DNA of 64,000 nucleotides from Lycium barbarum (GCF_019175385.1 NC_083345.1:117166480-117230479); one strand, 5' to 3'. Shown: positions 33,377 through 46,484, counted from the stretch's first letter. The notes: generated by a model from the sequence alone, not told the origin. Numbers and translations are program-made.

Positions 33377-34538
33377 ATTACACAGTTAGATTAGTTTAAA
33401 AATAAAAATTAATAATTGACAAATATGTACCTTTGTAAATGATATATTACAATAAGTATTTAAGATACATATTGTTTCTTGAAAATATATTAATTAAAGA
33501 TCACATATTTGTAAATAATATTGTTAAAGCAATTGTATATTTTAACATTAATAATGTTTTGATTTAATTAATTACAAAAATTAAAACAACACATTTTGTA
33601 AGAACAACATCAGTCAGATGTTTAATAAAAAGATTAATATTTACACATATAATGTCATAACATTCAAATGTTTGACAAAAAAAATAATAATCTATCAATT
33701 GTAAGTGGAAAATGAACAAGTGAATATCACATTTGCTTATGTACCTCATTGGTGGACTGTACCTTCCTTAGGTGCCAAATGTGATGCTGTACCCGATTGT
33801 TTATATCAGACCTCTATTTCGGTACAACGAGAAGGAGTTTACTATGGTCAATGAAGTGAGATTTGAGAAACTAATCATGCCTTCATGCCTATCTTCGTAC
33901 TAAAGCAAATAACTAAAATCGAAAATATAGCCTGAATTCAAAATCCAAAAAAAAAAAAAAAAGTTTAACATGATACTTTTATGTCAAATTCCAACATAAC
34001 ATACAATAAGTCCCAACATAACTTATGTGAATATAGTTCAAAAGAAAGTGAATCATTTATAAATCTATAACCTCATTCAACAACAGAATTCTATTGTAAT
34101 AACATTACTCATTATATGTCAAGTTTGTTAATGACTCATTCTATTTAATATTAGGAAGTGTATTATCAAAAGCTAGAATAATAACACAGTTAAGCTAAAT
34201 GAAGAAAATAAGAAAAAAAATTAAAAAATAGGAGCAATTACATGGAATCACAAGAAGTAAAGGTTAGGAAATGAGAAGAAAGAAAATGAAAGATAAATAA
34301 TATAAAAAAATATTTAAAATGTAAAAATAAAAAAGAAATTGAAATAAAAAAGAAAAAATTAAAAAGTAACCTTGTAATTATAGGTTGTAAGTACACCCAA
34401 TTCTCAACCCCACCTTGAGAATTAGAGAGTGTAATTACCCCTCTCAGTTACACTCAATTACATGCTGACCATGTAATTACTTGGCCTGACAAACATGCCA
34501 AGCTGTGTAGTTACACCAAATTACACTGAATTCCAATT
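33377..34538. other. Right-hand part of the split palindromic element
   Basis: AT-rich, gene-free DNA ending in repeated gtaattac/ttacac motifs and aattccaattg, the inverted partner of 13406-13534. The small frames seen here are not supported. Confidence 0.55.
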
Positions 34539-34804
34539 GTACATGGGTGGATTTCCAAACAGTTAAAGAAGCTGGTAAGTTTTCAGAAAATAAAGAAGGG
34601 AAAATAAACCAAAACATCACAATGTGAGCAGCTTATTAAGCACATAATATATAATATATCCATTGTTAAGCATCAGATTGAATTAAAGACAAGTACTCAT
34701 CAAGGATTGAACAGCAACATTTGTATTACTGCTAATTATAAAATTAATTAAAAGTCCAAACACGAACAACAAAAAAATAACACTACTTATCAAAGCCAAA
34801 TTCC
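34539..34804. other. 3' flank of unit C
   Basis: Partly alignable with the 3' flank of unit B. Probably the 3' UTR region. No separate feature. Confidence 0.4.
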
Positions 34805-36155
34805 TTAGTACTTAGTGCAATCTGTAGGCTTAAAGGAGACTTTGTTTGCCACAAGATCATATCCAATTAAGAAATTTTCCTGAGCCAAGTTTCCAAAAAT
34901 AGCAATTTGATATGCAGGCACTATTGTCATACAAACCAAACCTCTTTCCACTTCCGCAAACGTGCTCGAAGGCGATAACTCTAAATCTGCATTTGTAAAA
35001 TGTGCAACAATCATGGGAGCATCAATAGTACCATCCTCTGACTCGTAACATAGACGAAATGTTCCCGAAGGATCGTCCTTCCTAGTAGCATTGATCACAT
35101 GCACCAACGTTGATTCCAAATTCAAGTAAAAATCGTTAGGAAGATACGTTAACGTTGTGCCACAATCAATTACTATGTTACCTCCTTCATCACCACCAAT
35201 AGAAGAAGAGCCAATTTTAGAAGATTTGAATTCCAATCTCTTACTCCCGACGCTCACACCTTCCAAATTTAGATAGTAGAACGTGGATGGTTCCCCTCTT
35301 ATCAAAGGAGTTGAAACGACATTACGGCCAGACACAATGGCATTACTCCCAAAGTTGATGTGACTTGTGAGATTGGAAGTTGATGATTCCAGTGGGATCA
35401 AACAATAAGAGAATTTCCCTTTGATATATTTATCCAATTGGTTGATAATTGAAACTTCACCACCCCCTAAGCCAATGATTCCAGAAGTGGTATCACGGAA
35501 TGTGCCAATATTGGAATGTCCACAACCAAAGGCAATGTTAGGAATTGAGACACTTTTACTAGAAGTAGAAGCAAATTTGAAAGTTTCGAAAGAAACATCA
35601 CCTATGGTATGGGATTGGTCAGTGGTCACCATAAGTCACTTCATAATTACATGTATTATTCTTACATGAATGTCCTACTTCTCGACAAAGTTTATTGTGA
35701 CAACCAACAGTTTTATAAGAAGAGCTATTCTTGGGATTGAAAATAGGTTCCAACTGTTTGAAACAATCAAAACACGGCTCACATTGTATCCATGTCAAGT
35801 CGCTGCCAGTATCAGCAACGGCAAGAGTGTCTAATGAGGGAGTTCCAATTGAGATTTTCATGAGGTATTCACCTGGGGTTGGAGTAATAGTCGATCGGAT
35901 TCCATTAACTGAGTGTTTCTTAAAGAAGGAAGCCCGAGAGAATGACCGGTGGAAGGCATTTTGAAGGCGTTCAAATGAGGTGCTTGATGAGTTATACAAA
36001 GGTGAAAGAGGAGAATCACGATGGATAAGATCAAGAGTGAAGCCATTTTCACCGTGACTGCTTATTATTTTTCGACAAGAAACTAAAGAAAGATGAAAGA
36101 AAGCTAAAAATACTAATGCAAGAAAAAGAGTGCTAGCTTTAGAATTAAACTCCAT
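34805..36155 (-). pseudogene. CDR1-like: CDR1-like aspartic protease, unit C, +1 frameshift
   Basis: The homologous start is the ATG at 36155 (MEFNSKASTLF); the open frame extends upstream but only into promoter sequence. Signal peptide, IHRDSPLSPLY propeptide motif, DTGS (Asp115), the Cys-rich insert and the flap YGD (Tyr175-Asp177) are intact. One extra base at about 35620-35632, relative to unit B, then gives a stop after residue 178. The remainder (34805-35632) continues in the next frame to the C-terminal IGYDLVANKVSF. The second active-site motif is D-C-G-T, not D-S-G-T as in units B and D, also noteworthy because that Ser/Thr position is conserved in the family. Either a recent pseudogene or a sequencing error at one base; the Ser-to-Cys change argues for relaxed constraint. 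Confidence 0.85.
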
Positions 36156-36199
36156 GGTTAGGGGTTTGGAGAATGATGAGAAATGATGAAGTTTAGTAC

Positions 36200-36211
36200 C
36201 CATTTTATAGG
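36200..36211 (-). promoter_or_regulatory. TATA box of unit C
   Basis: The minus strand reads ctataaaatg about 46 bp upstream of the ATG, as in the other units. Confidence 0.55.
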
Positions 36212-36814
36212 TAAAAATGTTTGTGAAAACAATGGTGGTTAATAAATGGAATAGTGGAGAAGATGAGTTCATGTTAAAGATATCAAATGCATGCAAGATT
36301 ATAAAATGAAACATCTTGAGAAGTTGTCTTAATGAGAAGTTCCACTTTCAATAGAGGAAGATATGGATGTAATTAAGGACTATTATATTTAAACTTTAGA
36401 ATTTGATTCATATCATTTACTTCTTCTTGTCTCTTCCATATTTTTCCTTAAGAAGGTGCATAATATAATTAATTGACTTTTTAGACATTAATTGCCTCAT
36501 TACCTTTTCTTATAACAATTTATTTTTGAAAATATATTACGTCTTTTTATAATTGGTCTGTTTTGTATATAATACAACATATGCTTTTATATATGTTCAC
36601 ACCGATTATAAAAAGTAAATTCCAATACATTAATTAGACAATATTGAACATCTTATTACATCAAATTCCATCGATATTCAACTTTATTCTCAAAAAAAAA
36701 AAAAAAAAAAAAAGAGGAACATAGCGGACAACTTTGTATGCACATATTGAGTTACGAAAACAAGTCACTTAGTTGTTTGATTAACTTTGACACCTCGATC
36801 TCAAAATTATGGGG
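36212..36814. other. Unit C promoter flank, no gene
   Basis: Aligns with unit B 7732-8220 and 8915-9260. No gene. A run of A (about 36692-36712) is present. Confidence 0.5.
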
Positions 36815-38410
36815 TATATGGATCGGGTTGATTCGAGTTTTTCAAATATCAAATCAAACTAATTATGGGGTTTTTAAATTTGCAAACCAAACGAAACCAA
36901 TGAAAGTCAGGTTTTTTGAAAAAAAAAAAAACCGGTAAAGTCTTCGTACAAAACATAAAACTTGTGCTTCAAATATTTCTTTAGTCCCAGTAAGATACAA
37001 CTATCTAATTAAGGTGTTTCTTAAGAAAAAATAATACAAAAAGTGAGACGAGTGATCACATTGTACTAAAATATTCAACAAAAAATATAATGAAATCACT
37101 AAGTCGTAATGAAAAGGGAAAATGACATAGACTACCTACTTAAGACTCTTTATTACAAAACATAACGATACTTTTTCTTATTTACAAGATATAAAAGATC
37201 TTCATTTTTCATACTTAAAATAAAAAAAAATTAATTTTTTTTAAAAAATTTTTTTGCTCAATGCTTAAAAAATTCAATCAATTTTCTGTATATAAAAATT
37301 GTATGAAATGTGTATATGTGTGCGAAAATTTTAATACAATTTTCATACACAAAATTTTAGCGAACTGTTTAAGCGTTGGACGAGATATGCACATTCATAC
37401 ACAAAATTTTAAGCCTTAAATATTGTATGAATGTTGTTGTAGTTGTGTTAATTTTCCAAAAATCTAACATGAACGTTATATATAAAAAATTTGAGCGAAA
37501 TTCTAAGCCTTGACTGAGATTTACATAATTCATACTGTTTTTATACACAAAATGAACAAAAGCTTTAAGCCTTGAACCAAATATACACATTTCGTACAGT
37601 TTTCACACACAAAATTTTGAGTGGTTTTTTTAAGCCTTGAGCAAAAAAAATTAATTATTTTTTTAAAAAAATGTTTTAAAAAAATATTTTAAAAAAAAAA
37701 TAATTTGAGCAAAATTTTTGTATATATTTTGTAAGAAATCTATTGCTATGTTTTGTAAATTGAAAAGTTTCGTTATATTTGTTAAATACTTTTCTTATTA
37801 TGTATATATATAGGTCAATCTCCCTAATGAAATTGATCAAAATATAAAAGTACTAAGTCATGCTAAAATAAGTACGACTAAAAAGTATTAATTACCATTG
37901 AAGAAAAACTAAATTAAATTATGTATTTTACACTGTCTAAACCAATGCAAAACTAAGAAATAAATATCAAACATTATTGTTATTCCTAGCATTATAATTG
38001 TATTTCTTTTGTTAGCATTAGTATGTATTTGATTTTGATTTGGACTTTAATTGAGTTACTAACATCTATGAGATATAAAATTTTTTGGACCATTCAAAAT
38101 TGTAAGTGCATGCTTGAAATAATATGTAAAACGACAAAAACAATGAAAAGTTTTAAAAAATATTTATAAATTACATTATAAAATAAATGTTTTTATATAT
38201 AAAATACTTTTTAAAAGTGTATACGTGTAATGTCGAATTGATTTGGTTTGGTTTGACTTTTTTTTTTGTTAAAACCAAACCAAATCAGTTATGATCGGGT
38301 TTTTATTTGCAATACCAAACAAGTCAGACCAAATCACTAATCGAACTTTTTCGTCGATTTGACTCGAATTATCGATTTGATGCAGTTTGTCGATTTTCTT
38401 TATACACCCA
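36815..38410. mobile_element. Probable DNA element rich in ggtttggttt words
   Basis: This 1.6-kb block is absent from the unit B flank. The left part has gattcgagttttt and accaaacgaaacc. The right part has ggtttggtttgac, aaaccaaaccaaatc and gtcgatttgactcgaatt in inverse sense, and ends near atacaccc. At 37300-37640 there are four degenerate repeats of an 80-110 bp unit with catacacaaaatttt and aagccttgaa. Termini and target duplication are not certain. Confidence 0.5.
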
Positions 38411-38838
38411 TACTCAAAACTCACTTGCTCCTGCTTGTCTAAATTCAAACAAAGTAGCCACACCATTTATGACCTTACAACAAAACAATACAATGTATGA
38501 AATACACTTTTTTGTTTTAATTTTGACAATCTCACCATTTCTCAGTTGCGCACTCAATCACACAACATGTAATTGGTGCTTTGACCAACCAAACATCACT
38601 TTGACCTTCAAATGGCCTGGTTCTTAATTTTTGTCCTTTAAAATCAAACTTAAATCCAGTAAGGCATAAATTTTTAAAGGGCGCTGAGCATAATTTGTTG
38701 AAATGATGCGAAAATATAAACTTATGTCTTGAAATTATTTGTCTTGAGGGACAAAATTTAGAGACCCAACACAAAATATGAGCCAAGGTGCAAATCACCC
38801 GTCACCTTTAATCCAAACCTTACAACTAATTCTTACCA
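38411..38838. other. Unit C distal flank, no gene
   Basis: Matches unit B at 9290-9400 and 12036-12500 with the solo LTR and MITE absent, giving empty sites for both. No gene. Confidence 0.6.
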
Positions 38839-40500
38839 GGTCATTTGCATTTTTTTTTTGTTTGTGCGGAATGCCCTTCAAAGGCACTAGTCTTTAATTT
38901 TTGCCCCTTAAATCGGTGGTCTTTAATTTTTACCCTTTGCTAAAAATTTCTTGGTTTCGAATAGGGCTGGCAAGTTCACCCAACCCAAGCCCAATTGACC
39001 CGCCCAACCCGCCCAAATTTTTATGAATTTGGGCATTACATACAATTATGATGGGCTAAGTTTAGGCTAGCCCAACTTAACCCATTTATCTTGAGCAACC
39101 CAATTCAACTCATTACTTTAGCCCAAATTAACCTATCTATTGTTCTGATGTTTGCCCCTGGTTCTATACTTCTAAGTTTTCATTTCTCTTTCTGTCCCTT
39201 CCTCCATGTAACTACTAAGTAGTAATAAGTGTTTTTTTTTTCTTAACTTTCCATGGAATTTCTCTGTATTGATTTATGAATACATTTGAAAAAACTTTGA
39301 ACAAAGTACATGAAATCAACTACTCTAGCTTTTCTTTGAAATTTCTGTAGAATAATGTGTGATGCTCCAAAATCAAGACTCAAAATGAAGGTTTTTTTTT
39401 TTTTTAAAACTGCTACACAATATCTGACTGTTCTTGTCGAAATCCAACTCACTTTTTTCCTTTTCTGTTTTGTTGTTATTGATAGTGTTTTTTTTTTTGT
39501 TTCCCATCTGGAGTCCCGTACTCGTATTGGAGCCCGGTTATTTCTGAATTCGCGCCGTGTAGGGTCCCATTCGGGGGAAGCGCTCCCTAGAAAAAAAAAA
39601 TCTATTTAGTATTTCATTTTGTTCCTCTTTCTGGTTTGAAGAACTTTCTCTGCTAATTGAGGATTTACTTTATTTTGGAAAACCATTATTGCTTCATAGA
39701 CTTTCTCAAAACAAACATTCAGTCTTGATTTTTCTGCTATTGTTTGACCTCTAAATACTGCTTTTTAAAATGCATATCAGGTGCATTAACGAACCCCTCC
39801 ATCATTTGATATGTCAGTATTTAAGAAAATTGCCGATATAGTGTAATGAGGAATTAAATAGTTAATGGATTGTGTAACCAGAAAAAGGAAACGGGAAATG
39901 GTAAATAAATTTATATTTTTTTTAAATATTAATTTTTGATTTGTTTAAAAGTTGATAATGCTGAAAAGAATTGGGTCAAGTTGAGCGGGTTGGGTTGTGG
40001 CTCATTATTTAGCTTATCTTGACCCAGCCCATCTTATCCTAAATGCACTTTGGGCAGGGTTGGGCATTAGCCCATTTATTGATTCAACCCATCTTGATTG
40101 AAACTTTAGTCCAAACGGCGCATTTGTCACCCCCAGTTTCGGGTTCGAACTCTCGCTCAGTTATTTTTTTTAAAAAAATTCGCAAGGTAGAGTTCGGAAG
40201 GCATAAGTTGGGCTTCAAACTCCGCCTTAAGGCAAAAAAAAAAAAAATTACTTAGCTGGAATTTTGCAAACCTCTGCCTTAAGGCCTAATTTTGGTTAAA
40301 AGTTTGCCTTAAGGCTTAACTTTTCCCCTAATTGGCCTAATTTTGCTACAACCTTTGCCTTATGATTTTTTTTTTTGACTGAGCCTGGTTTCGAACCCAG
40401 GACCTCGGGGTATTAAGCGAAAGGCAAAAATTAAAGACCACCAATTTGAGGGCGAAAAATTAAAAACCAGTGCCTTTAAAGGGCAATCGTGCAAATGACC
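38839..40500. mobile_element. Long-TIR DNA element (gggtcatttgcac ends)
   Basis: The first and last 100 bp are inverted copies: both carry gtcatttgca, ggcact(a/g)gt(c/t)tttaatttttg and ggtggtctttaattttt. Inside are gcccaaccc-rich and cttaaggc-rich stretches and short homopolymers. It is absent from unit B near 12495. Long inverted repeats suggest a Mutator-like element, but the target duplication could not be fixed. Confidence 0.6.
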
Positions 40501-40519
40501 CGACCATTTGCTCAAGAGT

Positions 40520-41021
40520 AGGGGTGTCAAAGATGACCAAAAGTTAATGGCCGTCCAACCCGTCCAAAATTTTATGGGTAGGGCTCATGATAACTTCATA
40601 CAGGGCTGATTTTAGTCCAACTCAACACAACTCATTTTAAAGTGATTTCCAACTTAGCCCAATACTAACCCAGCTTTAAGACTACCTTAATTTAAGTTTA
40701 TTGCTTGAGATTTACTTTATTTTTTCTATGTATTCACTTTTCTTGTATCATGTATCTCATAAGTTTGAGGTGTGTTTGATATTTGGGGAAAATATTTTTC
40801 ATATTTTTTTCGAAACTATTCCATGAAAAATGTTTTCCGCGAAATATTTTTCACGCCGGAGGCCCTTAAAAATACTACGTCAAGTTGGGTAGGTCACCCA
40901 ACCCATTTTTAACCCATTTCAGCCTAAATAATTTTTGAGTCAATCTTAGCCCAACTCATTAATTAGCTCAGCCCATTTTAATGTGTCCAATTTCAATCCA
41001 ACCCGTCCATTTGATACCCCT
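40520..41021. mobile_element. hAT-like MITE (aggggtgtcaaa ends)
   Basis: Inverted ends aggggtgtcaaa / tttgatacccct with a gcccaac-rich subterminal region. Flanks ctcaagag and gtcaagat share six of eight bases. Absent from the matching unit B sequence. Confidence 0.65.
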
Positions 41022-41346
41022 AGTCAAGATTGTTGTACATGGATGTGAACATTGCAAGGTAAACCCATAAAAGACCGAAAGTTGAAATTCAAGCAATAAT
41101 TGTGAGCAAATTAGTATTACCGTTATTATTATGATACGAGCCATGTACATTCATGAACGCATAAATGGAGCAAACTATAATTTTGCATCAAGACATAAAT
41201 ACAAAAGGCCAAATATAGCTAAAATTCACGTCCAAGTAGCAATTTGGACAAAACAATTCACACACATCTATATTAATTTGAGTCACTCGGGGGAGTGTGG
41301 TGGCAGGACCCAAAGTGTTTTTTTTAATGAATTCGGACCCCAAATT
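41022..41346. other. Unit C distal flank, no gene
   Basis: 41030-41250 matches 12515-12715 plus 13321-13345 of unit B, and thus contains the empty site of the TRIM element. No gene. Confidence 0.6.
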
Positions 41347-42755
41347 TTAAGGAAAATTCACACAAATACAACTTTTTAAAATGGTAATTAAAAAGATTAC
41401 AATTACTTTATAAAAATTACATAAATACAACTTATTCAAAATTTTAACTTTTTAATTACAAAAATACAACTTCTTACATTCCTAAAATATCAATAATACT
41501 CAATTTTAAGAGTTACTACCATTAATGCATATATTCACTTTTTACTTTCTTTTTCTTTCAAACCGTTTTAAAAATATATTTTTTTCTTTTGTTTCCTCCT
41601 CTTTATTCTTCTTTTTTTATTTTCACTTGATGAATGCAATTATTTTTTTATGACTTAAAGAAATTTATTTAAATATGTTAATATTAAGAAAAGTACATGA
41701 AAAGATATGGTATATGGTATAAGAAAAGTACATGAAAATATACCTGGATGTGGTATATGGTATATGGAGATATGATATATATAGTATATCGATGCACTCA
41801 TGCACATATATGCATAAATATAGTATGTAGTATATTATTTTTAATATATGTTATATTAACACTATCTCTGTTTGAAGGCTAAGTTCAAGGAGAAAGAGAA
41901 AAAACCTTCAAAAGACGACTTAAAGGTGTTTAGTATATATGGTATATGTATATTGTTTATGTCAAGTATACTTAATATTATTGCCTTCATCATATTATTA
42001 ATTATATTATTAATGATAGGTAGGAAAGGAGAATTTGTAGGGACAAATAAAAGAAAAAATATAACCTGTATAAATTGGTTACCATATTTATACTAAATTG
42101 ACCATATCTAAAGATTTATGTATATTATTTATGTCAATTATACTTAATATTATTGCCTTCATCATATTATTAATTCTATTATTATTGATAGGTACGAAAG
42201 GAGAATTTGTACGGACAAATAAAGGAAAAAATATAACTTGTATAAATTGGTTACCATATTTATACTAAATTGACCATATCTAAATATTTATGTATATTAT
42301 TTATGTCACTTATACTTAATATTATTTCCTTCATTATATTATTAATTCTATTATTAATGATAGGTAGGAACGGAGAATTTGTAGGGACAAATTAAGGAAA
42401 AAAATATAACCTGTATAAATTTGTTACCATATTTATACTAAATTGACCATATCTAAAGATTTTTTCCTTTTATCATTTATAGGGTATATTTTGTAAATTA
42501 AAAAATAGTTGTAGGTATTGTAAATAGTTGTGTATTTACTAATAGTATTTTTGTAAGTTGCCCTTAAGGAAAACTCACATAAATACAACTTTTTAAAATG
42601 GTAATTAAAAAGATTACAACTACTTTATAAAAATTACATAAATACAATTTATTCAAAATTTTAACTTTTTAATTACAAAAATACAACTTCTTACATTTCT
42701 AAAATATCAATAATACTCAATTTTGAGAGTTACTACCATTAATGCATATATTCAC
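41347..42755. repeat. Direct-repeat block containing three 172-bp tandem units
   Basis: A sequence of about 190 bp at 41347-41543 recurs in the same orientation at 42567-42755. Between them are three tandem units of 172 bp starting at 41945, 42117 and 42289, each containing ttatgtcaNttatacttaat and accatatttatactaaat. The copies differ by only a few bases. The sequence around 42460-42566 ends gtaagttgccctta, which resembles the inverse of the repeat start, so a transposon end may be involved. The 74-residue frame over unit 1 is chance. Confidence 0.8.
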
Positions 42756-44770
42756 AAATTTTAATTATTAGGTGTGAGGATCTGATTAGGATTAGCGCTA
42801 ATTAAGTGCAAGAAGTTATCTGAGGGTCAAAACAACTTCCCAAGTTTTAAAAAATGCATTTTTGTCCAACAATTTTAAAAAATAAAATAATAATTGTTCT
42901 AAACTTTGAAACCAGTCTCTAAGTTTTAAGAAATGCATTTTGATCCAAAGTAATAAATAATATAATAAATCAAAATAAATATCAAAAAATTTAATCTCTT
43001 ACCTTATAAAAAAATAAATATAAAATTATATTCCCCTCTCTCAATTCACTCCCACGTTTTTTCCTCCTATGTTTGAAATATATATACTCCATTAATAGCT
43101 ATTGTTGGAGCTTGAGCTTTAAACTTAAAAAAATGGAGTCTCGAAAGATTGATTCATTTCAAGAGGGTATTGGGGATCGCTGATGCCGACCACCCTTTGT
43201 GTCTTTTTCAGTGAAGTAAATCCGATACACCTAGGACATGGATTCTATATGAACCAATGAATCGTGATAAGTCGTTACTACTAAACCAACAATCTCATAT
43301 TGTGGAATAAGAGCCCTGCTGCTTCCATCAGTCTCCTATCTGCTGCTTCCATCAGTCTCATATCCTAAGTTTCTTTCGCTGCTCTGAAAACTGAGTGACG
43401 AGAATCTGTCTTCACAAACCGTGCGGAGCGAAGGTAGTTCCCTATTGAGTTTTGTTGGGATCTTTTTAGGAGTTTAAATATAAAATTTTATAGACTTTGG
43501 GGAATAGATATTTAATAGGCGTTTGGTTATTGATTTCAAATGTTTTCACTTTATTTAAATTTTATGAAGTTGGAGTTGAAGATGGAATTGTGTTTTTTAT
43601 ACTTTTTGTTTGCAAAGGAGAAAAGAAAACACTTTATTTAAAATTTATGAAGATGCAATTAGAAAACATTTCTTGAGCAGTTTTCCACTTTTATAATCCA
43701 ATTCACTCCAAATTGGATTTAGTTTATAACTAAATGATTTTGAAATAAAGTGAAAAAATACTGTAAAAGAATGAATAATTCTCATGATCAAATGACTCTT
43801 AAATTTGTAAGAAAATGGTAGTGGGAGTGAAATTCAAAAGGATGACCTAGGCTATGTCTTTTCAGGCAGATGAAGTCGACTCGGAGACTGAAGGCTTCAG
43901 TAGGGATGATGTTTACCCTCAAAAGAGAGCAACAATTAAATTTGTACGCGGTTTAAAGGATATGTGACCGGGCTTGTTAACAAGATAAAACGAATGATCG
44001 AAAAGTGTCAAAAAGTAAAGAATTCACGTAAAATTAAAAGAAGATAGCCAGTGTAATGAAGATGAGCAACGTGTCCGAGTAGAAGAAGGTTTTATCTCCT
44101 TGCTTGGACCGAAAATAAACTAAAATAGAAGAAACTTTGCTAATATCGGGCCTTTACTATGAAAGAGATTTTTATATGTCAATTGCTAACTTGAGATGGA
44201 GATCGGATGAAGATGCCCTCTAATGGGGGCTATTACATATGTATTTACAGTGATAGTATCCTAAACTAGCTACACGACTTAAGTTTAAACGTGGAGAAAG
44301 TGCTTCCGGAAATCTCGGACACCTCAGTTGGGTTGTGATTTTCGGAGATAAGCCAGCAAAAAGGATAAACTCAGATTCAGACTTATCTTCTCGGACTCCC
44401 TTTGCGCAGGTTCGGTTTGTTCCCTCCGTCTTCTCGGACTGACCCTCGATAGAAACCCCGTGCCAGCCTTCGATGAACCGAGGTGAACTTCATGAGTTCT
44501 CACCGTACACAGATGACATTGCAATTACGGGCTTGAGGACTATTTTAATATTTTTCTGCTTTTGTGAGATTATAAAATATGATTCACAATAAGCAAATAT
44601 GATAATAAAATTAAACAAAAACAAAAAAGAAAAGAAAAAGAGAGGGGGTCACTCGTGCCAATAACGCACACCTTAAGTTGTAGTTTTTGTTTTTTTTTGT
44701 TTTTATTTTTGGTGCTGAAACAAAGCGATTTTATAAAGCAGGAAAGTATATTGTCTTTACAGTGCAGAGA
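42756..44770. other. Two kb without a recognised feature
   Basis: 42756-43850 is AT-rich. 43860-44520 has higher GC and shows retroelement-like character (for instance ctcggact repeated near 44392 and 44432), but I could assign no LTR end, ORF or family. Frames here are short and unsupported. Confidence 0.4.
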
Positions 44771-44772
44771 TA

Positions 44773-45555
44773 CAGTCAACCCTCTCTATAGTGGCAACGT
44801 TTGTCCGGAAATTTCATGGCTACTATAGTGAGGTGCTGTTATGCATGTATACTGACATTCGATATTTATATCTCATTTAGCTATTATAAGCAAAAGTACG
44901 CAAACAATTAACTTTTTGTACTTTCTATGTTTGTTATAAACGAAAACAATATACATGTAAATTTTAAAATCTCAATTGATTTTCATATCTCATAAATTAA
45001 AAATTTAAAATAGTAATAAATTATTACTAAATCCATAACTAGTTGTACCACATAGATAAAGAATTAAAATCTATGGAACATATGCATTTTAAATTAATTG
45101 AGAATTTAAATATTTCAAGTTTGACGTAAGAACTCTACAATTGTAGGTTGTTTCATAAATTCTAGTCTTTTAGTGATAATATAACGCTTGAACTGACGAA
45201 GAATTTTGTCCAAACTTTCAGCAAAAGGAAATTCAATAGCTTTCCCTTGAAGACTATCTAAGTGCTTAACAGTTGACTCTTCTATCTCCAAGTAGCAGTA
45301 GGTTGAGGCTCTTAATCGACACTTTTGTTGTCACATAATATATTTCTTACAAAATATTATTACACGCTATTTGAGTATGGCTGTTATAGAGAGGTAATTT
45401 TACAAAGGGTGTACCGCTATAATGGATGCCATTGCTGTTATAGGCAGAATGCTGTTATAGAGAAGTAAAATATAACATCATTGGTTCCGGAGAAAATCAG
45501 GCCGCTATAGTAAAATGTTGTTATAACAAATGACAATTATAGAGAGGTTTAACTG
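44773..45555. mobile_element. Emigrant/pogo-like MITE
   Basis: Ends cagtcaaccctctctata / tatagagaggtttaactg with TA on both sides (44771-44772, 45556-45557). CAGT-AA-CCTCT termini with TA duplication are typical of pogo/Emigrant-type elements. Internal copies of the end sequence (gctgttatagagaagta, gctatagt) occur near 45380-45530. No transposase. Confidence 0.8.
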
Positions 45556-45819
45556 TAGTTATAAACGAAGCTATCTCTAAAAGATCATTGTTTAGACATT
45601 CTAAAATAAAGTTAGAAGAACATTTCAAAATATAGTTTCTCATGTGTCTCTGTGCTGGTGACAACATATAGTTGTAGTCCGATTTGCTTATATATGATTT
45701 AGCCTTTTACACATCGGTTAAAAAATATTATAACTAGAGTTATTTGACTAATATATTTTTGTTTCTTTTTTAGAATTTCACTCCATTAATCTTCCTTCAA
45801 TAAATACATACTCTATTAA

Positions 45820-46484
45820 CGAGAAAATGACAAAAATGATCCTTTATGTTTGAGGGTAGGTTCAAAATCGTCCCTTAAGTATGCACATAACAATTTTGGT
45901 CCTTGAAGTTCTCCAAAAGTTAAAATTTTTAGTCCCTGTTAAATATTTACCAAACCCTATTTTTAGATTTGATTATATACTATATATATAAAAAGGAAAT
46001 TAGCAGGAACCTATATTTAGAGGTATAATTTTTGTAACTTATATTATTTTTGGTCCTTTACAATCTTTTTTTAGTTTTATAACCCTTTTACAAGAGATCT
46101 TCATTTTTTACACATAAGAGATCTGAAAATAACACATAAGAGATCTGGAAAAAAAAATTCTTCTATTCAAATTGTAAGAGGTCAAGAGATCTTATTTCCT
46201 CATAATTGTGTAGCTTCTTGAGGTGTAATATTTTTATATCTTTTTAGTGTCTAGTGCAATTTTTTTGTATTACAAATTTTAGGATTTGATGAGACTTTCT
46301 TGGTGTTTATAATTGAATATTTTTTTCCCCGTAAATTCTAACGGACAAAATTTAATAAATACTTAATAAAGACTAAAATGTTAATTTTTGACAAACTTAA
46401 AGGAACAAAATCGTTCGGTGAATACTGAAGGAACTATTTCGAACCTACCATCAAACACAAGGGACATTTTTTGTCAATTGCTCG
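45820..46484. mobile_element. Foldback MITE (gacaaaaatg ends)
   Basis: Inverted arms of about 130-150 bp: 45829-45965 and 46330-46475 share tgtttgaNggtaggttc and related words in opposite orientation. Probably Mutator-like by arm length; no clear target duplication. It contains another short repeat at 46046-46190. Confidence 0.65.
46046..46190. repeat. Short MITE-like repeat, copy 1
   Basis: Matches 46656-46800 in inverse orientation (shared tcattttttacacataa and ttcttctattcaaa). Each copy has ends of the form tttttggNcctttaca / tgtaaNaggNcaaaa, so it looks like a MITE of about 145 bp nested in the foldback element. Confidence 0.6.

Larger units (their letters stand above)
13406..34538. mobile_element. 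Palindromic DNA element (taattggaatt ends) split by a 19.8-kb insertion
   Basis: The left end taattggaatt with gtaattac repeats and the right end aattccaattg with gtaattac/ttacac repeats are inverted copies. The two host pieces are 13406-13534 and 33377-34538, about 1.29 kb together. Everything between is a retroelement complex bounded by the duplication attac. No transposase is seen and the target duplication of this host element is unclear, so its superfamily (hAT-like?) is a guess. Confidence 0.6.

Noticed and set aside
44324..44524. Arg-rich minus-strand frame
   Set aside because: 66 residues, no recognisable domain, in a degraded repeat-like stretch.
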